Assembly (NCBI GenBank): GCA_041738505.1 | Contig: JBGSPQ010000037.1 | Location: forward strand, 1-11,292 | Length of the DNA: 11,292 nucleotides | Direction of reading: 5' to 3' | Source: JBGSPQ01 sp041738505 | GTDB lineage: Bacteria > Patescibacteriota > Gracilibacteria > UBA1369 | Part shown: positions 6,716-11,292 of the stretch, in pieces | Layout: every line of letters starts with the position of its first letter | Numbering within the stretch: position 1 is the first letter of the stretch | The notes under the pieces: generated by a model | What the model saw: only the letters and a program-made list of their open reading frames with translations | Told to the model about the DNA's origin: nothing | Databases searched by the model: none | Made by a program: the position numbers and the translations under genes

Positions 6716-6807
6716 ACAAAATAGAGTTTACCGGCAAAGCCGCAAAACAACTTTCAAAACTCGACAGAAGCACTCACATTGGCCATCGTAAAGATGTTTA
6801 CGAATAA
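6712..6807 (+). pseudogene. RelE-family toxin remnant with internal deletion
   Basis: A 31-codon frame begins within the antitoxin stop (ATGA overlap). Its first ~20 residues (MNKIEFTGKAAKQLSKLDR) are a typical RelE/ParE N-terminus, and its last residues (IGHRKDVYE, then TAA) are the typical RelE C-terminus, as in ...AIGHRKDVY. RelE toxins have about 85-90 residues, so roughly 55 central residues are missing, including the beta-sheet and the basic catalytic residues that cleave mRNA on the ribosome. The deletion kept the frame. The product cannot be an active RNase; it might at most retain a fragment of the antitoxin-binding surface. I infer inactivation after the locus was acquired. Confidence 0.8.
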
Positions 6808-6829
6808 ATGGAACAAGTGCAGACGAAGC

Positions 6830-7981
6830 TTACCTCCCCTGCAAAACCGCCTTCCCCTTAATCAGGTAATAAGCCGATGTGGCCGACACCAGAGGGATTA
6901 ATAGCACCAGCGAAACCGCGCCCACAAAAGTCCTGGTCAGCTCCAGCACGATAAAATCCATGTTCATCAGATTGTAAAACATGTTGTCGCCGCTCTCCTG
7001 CGACAGACTCAAAAGTACAAAAAACGGCAGTGAACTGGCTATATAAGCGAACAGTAGAGTATTAATCATGGATCCCAGAATGTCCTTTCCCACGTTCATT
7101 CCGATTTTATAAACCTTTTTAAAATTGGTGTTTGGTGCTTCCTGCAGAGTCTCAAAAATTGCCGAAGAAATCGAAATCGCGGTATCAATCAAAGCGCCCA
7201 CGGCGCCCAAAAACAACGAAGCCAGCAAAATCTCCCCCAGATCAATCGTGCCGAAAACAGTCCCGAGTAGCCTAAAATCCTCCCCGGGCGCGCTTCCCAG
7301 CCCCGCGAGTCCCTTAAACATGTACACAATAACCAGCGAAGCCGCGTAACCAACAAAAATCGCAATCACGGAAGCCAGCGATTTCCGGTTCAGCCCGTGA
7401 ATCAAAGGAATTGAAATCAACGTCACAATCACCACAAAAATCATCGCGCCCAGCACCGGCGAAAACCCGATCGCAATCAGTTTAAGAAAGAAAAAATAAA
7501 AGAAACCCAAAGCGGCAAGCACGCTCACAATTGCCCGCACACCCTTTCTGCCCGCCACCACAACCGCCGCCAGCGCGAAAACCGCGAACATCCAGCCGAC
7601 TCCGTTCATATGATAATAGTCCGCCGCGTCATAACTGGCATCCCCCGTCGCGGTATTAACACTCTTGTACACCGTAATCACGTCCCCCTCCTTAAACTCA
7701 TTGAAATTATTAAAAGTGTCATACCTCACATCCCGGATTTTGCCCTTTTCCTCGCCCGTATAAATTTCCACCTTCAAATCCATTCCGCCCTCCTCGTCCG
7801 GAATGCCAACCTTAACAATCTTTCCGTGCACGTATTCCTGCTCATAACTTCCATCCATCACCGGGGGCATAAACCGATTGGGAAGCGACTGTAGATAAAA
7901 AGTGACGGCTAAAATCCCCGCGAGCAAAACGGCGCTTACAATCAGGATAATTCTGTGAATTTGTGGATCATTTTTGTGCAT
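6830..7981 (-). CDS. YibE/F family multi-pass membrane protein
   Basis: This 383-residue integral membrane protein of the YibE/F-like family (PF07907) starts at the ATG at 7981-7979; an in-frame TTG at 8005 would add eight residues. Neither has a Shine-Dalgarno. After an N-terminal membrane helix (about 10-30) comes a ~100-residue soluble, mostly beta, segment outside the membrane. About seven hydrophobic segments follow from around residue 130 to the end. Family-like motifs include LFLGAVGALIDTAISISSA, the Gly/Asp-containing segment shared by YibE and YibF proteins, and GMNVGKDILGSMINTLLFAY after it. The biochemical function is not established; a transport role is sometimes supposed. It ends with TAA and converges on the toxin remnant. 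It is divergent from the glycosyltransferase, with a 125-bp gap. Confidence 0.88.
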   Translation of the reverse strand: MHKNDPQIHRIILIVSAVLLAGILAVTFYLQSLPNRFMPPVMDGSYEQEYVHGKIVKVGIPDEEGGMDLKVEIYTGEEKGKIRDVRYDTFNNFNEFKEGDVITVYKSVNTATGDASYDAADYYHMNGVGWMFAVFALAAVVVAGRKGVRAIVSVLAALGFFYFFFLKLIAIGFSPVLGAMIFVVIVTLISIPLIHGLNRKSLASVIAIFVGYAASLVIVYMFKGLAGLGSAPGEDFRLLGTVFGTIDLGEILLASLFLGAVGALIDTAISISSAIFETLQEAPNTNFKKVYKIGMNVGKDILGSMINTLLFAYIASSLPFFVLLSLSQESGDNMFYNLMNMDFIVLELTRTFVGAVSLVLLIPLVSATSAYYLIKGKAVLQGR

Positions 7982-8095
7982 ATTTTTTTTGATTGGCTGG
8001 TTCAAATACTAGCTATATTTATTCTCCGCCGCAAACTGTCGTAAGTCCCCACTTCCCCCCTTTTCCGATTAATGCTAAAAATGTCCATGTGCATT

Positions 8096-8100
8096 AAGGA
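8096..8100 (+). promoter_or_regulatory. Shine-Dalgarno of the glycosyltransferase gene
   Basis: AAGGA lies six bases before the ATG at 8107. It is the only clear Shine-Dalgarno among the genes in this window and supports that start. Confidence 0.7.
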
Positions 8101-8106
8101 TATTAT

Positions 8107-9291
8107 ATGAAAATCGGAATTGATTGCAGAATGTATTCCACACGATTCACCGGCATCGGCCGCTATGTTTTTGAGTTGACGCACCACCTTTTCAACATTG
8201 ATCGGAAAAACGAATACGTACTGTTTTTCAACGGTCCGGAATACGAAAAATTCACTCCTCCCAATTCCCGGGTTACAAAAATCAAAGTCAACATTCCCCA
8301 TTATTCCATCGGCGAGCAGACCAAATTACTAAAAATTTTAAACGGGCATAATCTGGATTTGATGCATTTCACCCACTTTAACGCGCCCATCTTCTACAAA
8401 AAACCTTCCGTCGTTACGATTCACGATTTAACTCTGTCGTTTTTTCCCGGCAAAAAAATGACATCCATGCTCCACCGTGTCGCCTATCATGTCACCATTA
8501 AAAACGCGGTCAAAAACGCCAAAAAAATCATCGCCGTATCCAACAACACCAAACAGGATCTGGTAAAATTATTAAAAACCCCCGCGGAAAAAATAGAGGT
8601 CATTTATGAAGGAGTTGACCCTGCTTTCAAGCCATGCAATCACTCCGAGGAAAACTGCATGCACAGCACTCTTCGTGAAAAAAGCGCAGTAGGGAAGCTA
8701 AAACCCGGCACCCGTCCATTCACTCCGCCCCCCAAACCACCCTTTGACCGTCCTTATCTTTTATACACCGGAGTCTGGCGCAGTCACAAAAATCTGGTCA
8801 ACCTGATCAAAGCCTTTCACATACTCAAAAACGAATACAACTACGAAGGCCGGCTGGTCATCACCGGCCGCCACGACCCCGTCTACGCCAAAGAAATCGT
8901 CGGCGAAACCCTGTCCCTCCAGCTGGAGGAAGACACCATCTTCACGGGCATGGTGGACGAACCCACTCTCATCCAACTCTACCAAAACGCGCAGGTCTAC
9001 GTCTTCCCCTCCCTCTACGAGGGTTTTGGATTGTCGCCTCTGGAGGCCATGCAATGCGGTACCGCCGTGGCGGCCTCAAACTCCTCCTGCGTCCCCGAAA
9101 TCTGCGGAGATGAAAACGCCCTCTTCTTCGACCCCAAAAATCCGCGCGACATAGCCGAAAAAATCTTCCAAATCACCAGCGAAAAAACCCTGCGCGAAAA
9201 ACTCATTGCCAACGGCCTCAAACGCGTCAAAACCTTCTCCTGGGAAAAAATGGCGCGCCAAACACACAAAGTCTACGAATCGGCGGCCTGA
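8107..9291 (+). CDS. GT4-family glycosyltransferase (group 1)
   Basis: This 394-residue GT-B-fold glycosyltransferase transfers a sugar from an activated donor, probably a nucleotide-sugar, to a cell-surface glycan or lipid at the cytoplasmic face. The N-terminal acceptor domain (1-165) begins MKIGIDCRMY with the glycine loop FTGIGRYVFEL (14-24) and has HDL at 106-108. The C-terminal donor domain (from about 215) has YLLYTGVWRSHKNL, with Arg225/Lys228 placed to bind the donor phosphates, and the GT4 E-x7-E signature EGFGLSPLE (Glu305, Glu313). Overall it resembles mannosyltransferase-type GT4 enzymes, but donor and acceptor cannot be deduced. The interdomain region (about 177-213) carries an unusual ~30-residue insertion rich in Pro, Lys and Cys. 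The gene ends TGA-TAG, a double stop. No other polysaccharide gene is adjacent. Confidence 0.93.
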   Translation: MKIGIDCRMYSTRFTGIGRYVFELTHHLFNIDRKNEYVLFFNGPEYEKFTPPNSRVTKIKVNIPHYSIGEQTKLLKILNGHNLDLMHFTHFNAPIFYKKPSVVTIHDLTLSFFPGKKMTSMLHRVAYHVTIKNAVKNAKKIIAVSNNTKQDLVKLLKTPAEKIEVIYEGVDPAFKPCNHSEENCMHSTLREKSAVGKLKPGTRPFTPPPKPPFDRPYLLYTGVWRSHKNLVNLIKAFHILKNEYNYEGRLVITGRHDPVYAKEIVGETLSLQLEEDTIFTGMVDEPTLIQLYQNAQVYVFPSLYEGFGLSPLEAMQCGTAVAASNSSCVPEICGDENALFFDPKNPRDIAEKIFQITSEKTLREKLIANGLKRVKTFSWEKMARQTHKVYESAA

Positions 9292-9334
9292 TAGCCCGAA
9301 AATGAGACAATCAAAATGAATACCAAAGCTCAGG

Positions 9335-9363
9335 TTGACAGAAAGCGACCAATGTACTATTTT
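9335..9363 (+). promoter_or_regulatory. Sigma-70-type promoter, TTGACA-17-TATTTT
   Basis: A perfect -35 (TTGACA, 9335-9340) and TATTTT (9358-9363, four of six) are separated by the optimal 17 bp in the 110-bp gap after the glycosyltransferase. Transcription should start near 9370, giving a ~32-base leader to the ATG at 9402. It would serve the two-gene unit 9402-11259. Confidence 0.65.
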
Positions 9364-9401
9364 ACGCGCCTCCGAAAAATTATTAAACTTAATACAATCA
9401 T

Positions 9402-10910
9402 ATGAAACCTGGAATCGGCATGCACCTTGAAATGGACATGCGACCGACTGTAACCGGCCGCATGGAACTGGAACCGCCCGACCGCGACAGAATCAAAAAA
9501 GCCTTGATGTTATGGGAAACGCACCCCCATCTTGAAATGAATTTTCCGCTCGCCGTGATTGTTGATTCATTGTGCAAGCGCAAGGGAACGTCGGTGCCGG
9601 CAGGGGCAATCGCGCCGGACAAAACCTTCAACGCCGAATTTGTTAAAATAACGCAGGCGGAAATCAATCAGCTGGACCCGGAGGAAAATTACGGAGTGCT
9701 GATCGGCGACATGATTTTTATTTCCGACGCAGTACCCGAAGAATACTACCCCATGGTGATTGCCAATCTTGGCTTTCTTAAGCATCTTGGTGAAAACGAA
9801 GCCATGCGCGGCATGGCGGACAAATTTGATACCGATGTTGATACCACCCGTCACTGGAGCGCCAACATGCTGGATATCCTGCTGGCCGAACAATATTTTG
9901 CGGAGGATCCCGAAGAGTACAAAAAATTTCTTGCCTGGAGAAAAAAAATCGAAAGAACGGACTTTTTCCGCAACGGGCTGGTGGATGATTTTCTGCGAAA
10001 AGAAACCTTATACAAACAATATAAAAGAACCACTCATCCCATGGAAAGGGCATTCTATGCCAAACGATCCTGGGAGCTTGGAGGTCTTTTAAGTATGATG
10101 GGACAGCGCGCCATTGATGAAAACGCCAGAATGATAGGAGTATCCATTCCCGATGTCATCATCAGAAAGCTTTGCGATGTCTACCGCGAAGATTTTGATC
10201 CGGAATACATGTCCCGCCTGATTGATTTTATCTCCGAAAAAAAACAAAAAACACGGCACGAAGCAAGGGACAGGTGGAAAATTGACCTCAAGGATTTGCC
10301 GGCGGAAGAACAAACCAAGCTGGCATCGCAGGCCGAACTTCTGACCAGAGACGCCGTCGGCGACATGTATCTTTTGGAAGGAGGCGAAAACCATGATGAT
10401 TCCTATTTGTTAAAACCTTTCGCAGCCAAGAGCTTTGAAGTCTTAAAAGACCGGATCGTTTTCTTTTTAAGAAAAGGACTTCTGGATTCGGGACTTTCGC
10501 GCAAACTGCTCGCCTTTACTCTCAAATGTGGACAAGTAATGGCTGAGCATGGCCCCGAAGCGGTTGAAATCATGGTGGGGGAAGGCAAAGAGGAAACCAA
10601 ACTTCGTTTACACAGACATGCCATCGGCAAGGAAATGGAAAAGATCCAGGCCGCTATGGACAGGTTTATTCAGTTGAGAATCAAATTCACCGACCTTGAA
10701 ACCGCAAATTACATTCCGGGACAGCTGGAGGAAAACTACCGCAAATTACTGCTGCTTTACGGCAAATACGAAGCGGAAATGGAGAAGATAAACGAAATCC
10801 TAAACTCCCTTGACGAGCTGGCCGCTTTAATGAGAGAACAAAGAAGCCTTTTGCAGTCCACGAACCTGCTGGACGCAGATGTTCCATTAAAGCAGCTTAA
10901 AACCGGTTAG
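9402..10910 (+). CDS. Uncharacterised 502-residue cytoplasmic protein
   Basis: I do not recognise this protein. It has no signal peptide or membrane segment and is highly charged and mainly alpha-helical. The N-terminal ~150 residues contain a short beta-rich patch (YGVLIGDMIFISDAVPEEYY) followed by a helix (VIANLGFLKHLGENEAMRG). This layout loosely recalls small metalloprotease-like domains with a His/Glu helix, but no HExxH is present, so I would not claim that activity. The middle (about 165-400) is helical with clustered Lys/Arg and Glu. The C-terminal ~80 residues (about 408-485) look like a coiled coil (EMEKINEILNSLDELAALM). The ATG at 9402 follows a good promoter but no Shine-Dalgarno. 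It ends with TAG, 10 bp before the DciA-like gene, so the two are probably co-transcribed. Confidence 0.8.
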   Translation: MKPGIGMHLEMDMRPTVTGRMELEPPDRDRIKKALMLWETHPHLEMNFPLAVIVDSLCKRKGTSVPAGAIAPDKTFNAEFVKITQAEINQLDPEENYGVLIGDMIFISDAVPEEYYPMVIANLGFLKHLGENEAMRGMADKFDTDVDTTRHWSANMLDILLAEQYFAEDPEEYKKFLAWRKKIERTDFFRNGLVDDFLRKETLYKQYKRTTHPMERAFYAKRSWELGGLLSMMGQRAIDENARMIGVSIPDVIIRKLCDVYREDFDPEYMSRLIDFISEKKQKTRHEARDRWKIDLKDLPAEEQTKLASQAELLTRDAVGDMYLLEGGENHDDSYLLKPFAAKSFEVLKDRIVFFLRKGLLDSGLSRKLLAFTLKCGQVMAEHGPEAVEIMVGEGKEETKLRLHRHAIGKEMEKIQAAMDRFIQLRIKFTDLETANYIPGQLEENYRKLLLLYGKYEAEMEKINEILNSLDELAALMREQRSLLQSTNLLDADVPLKQLKTG

Positions 10911-10920
10911 ACGTTTATAA

Positions 10921-11259
10921 ATGTGGCAAAACCTCACTGAACTAATCCCCAAAGCGGCGGGAAAATACAACTTCGCGCAGACACTCAAAGCCGTGGAAAT
11001 TTGCCGTGCCTGCCGCGCGCTGATTAAAGAAAATCTGCCTCCCGAAGCCGAAAACAACGTCATCCCCAAATCATACAAGGATGGCGTCCTCGTAATCGGC
11101 ACATCCAACCCTTCATGGGCCAACCAGATGCAAATGGCATCCCATCGAATCCAACGCGGCCTCACCGCCAAATTCGGCGAAAAAGCCGTCAAGCGCATCC
11201 GCATCACCCCCGCCCGCTCCGCGGACGATCAGCCCGAATCCGGCACATTCAACTTTTGA
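10921..11259 (+). CDS. DUF721/DciA-like protein
   Basis: This 112-residue protein has the length and layout of the DUF721 family, which includes DciA, the loader or operator of the replicative helicase DnaB in bacteria lacking DnaC/DnaI. The diagnostic part is the KH-like core: IPKSYKDGVLVIGTSNPSWA (about 49-68), a buried strand followed by Ser-x-x-Trp-Ala, then a helix (NQMQMASHRIQRGLTAKFG) and a final strand (VKRIRITPA). The N-terminal helices (about 1-40) carry a Cys-containing segment. The ATG at 10921 follows the preceding stop by 10 bases and has no Shine-Dalgarno. It ends with TGA. I am fairly sure of the family; the helicase role is inferred from homology, and many short members are untested. 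Confidence 0.8.
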   Translation: MWQNLTELIPKAAGKYNFAQTLKAVEICRACRALIKENLPPEAENNVIPKSYKDGVLVIGTSNPSWANQMQMASHRIQRGLTAKFGEKAVKRIRITPARSADDQPESGTFNF

Positions 11260-11261
11260 AT

Positions 11262-11291
11262 CTGGCAAAAATCCTCTGTTTCTGCTATAAT
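11262..11291 (+). promoter_or_regulatory. Extended -10 promoter at the right edge, serving a gene outside the window
   Basis: CTGGCA (11262-11267, four of six -35 bases) is followed after 18 bp by a perfect TATAAT (11286-11291) with TG one base upstream. It begins three bases after the DciA-like stop and has the same form as the lipoprotein promoter at 4831-4860. Confidence 0.55.
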
Positions 11292-11292
11292 A

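Noticed and set aside
1512..11259. Alternative genetic code with UGA as glycine (code 25)
   Set aside because: Only one in-frame TGA is seen in about 2,700 codons of long, glycine-containing genes. Three genes end with TGA, including the antitoxin with the classical ATGA overlap.

Overview
The window looks like chromosomal DNA from an uncultured, lineage-divergent bacterium, most likely of the Candidate Phyla Radiation (Patescibacteria). The reasons are indirect: GC content near the middle of the range, very few Shine-Dalgarno sequences, TGn-TATAAT (extended -10) promoters, a YibE/F protein, a short DUF721/DciA-like protein beside an unrecognised gene, and an SLH-domain surface protein. No ribosomal or other phylogenetic marker is present, so the assignment is tentative. 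The standard code with TGA as stop fits nearly everything; one in-frame TGA is the exception.

Layout. Positions 1-867 hold the 5' part of an insertion sequence with a DDE transposase on the minus strand; it runs off the left edge. It has cut off the start of a dienelactone hydrolase gene, whose remnant (868-1401) keeps the complete Cys/Asp/His triad. Positions 1518-4448 encode a roughly 976-codon secreted surface protein: signal peptide, two copies of an unrecognised ~180-residue domain, LamG-like domain, two InlB-B-like repeats, Pro-rich linker and three SLH motifs. It is interrupted at codon 81 by an in-frame TGA. Two lipoprotein genes follow (4495-4779, 4890-5912), each with its own extended -10 promoter, so 1.5-5.9 kb is an envelope-protein region.

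Positions 5913-6448 are non-coding apart from a tRNA-Asp(GUC) on the minus strand. A 28-bp copy of the tRNA 3' end lies 92 bp further on, together with several copies of the octamer TCCGCCAT and a hairpin. Next comes a degraded toxin-antitoxin locus: an intact Phd/YefM-type antitoxin behind a perfect inverted repeat, and a RelE-type toxin reduced to its first ~20 and last ~10 residues.

A YibE/F membrane protein (minus) and a GT4 glycosyltransferase (plus) are divergently arranged around 8.0 kb. The last unit is a good sigma-70-type promoter (TTGACA-17-TATTTT), an unrecognised 502-residue cytoplasmic protein, and a DUF721/DciA-like protein 10 bp downstream. A further extended -10 promoter ends exactly at the right edge and must serve a gene outside the window.

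No CRISPR array, phage module or clear new defence system is visible. The most interesting points are the interrupted surface-protein gene, the tRNA-end repeat cluster, the internally deleted toxin with a retained operator, and the unknown gene coupled to the DciA-like gene.
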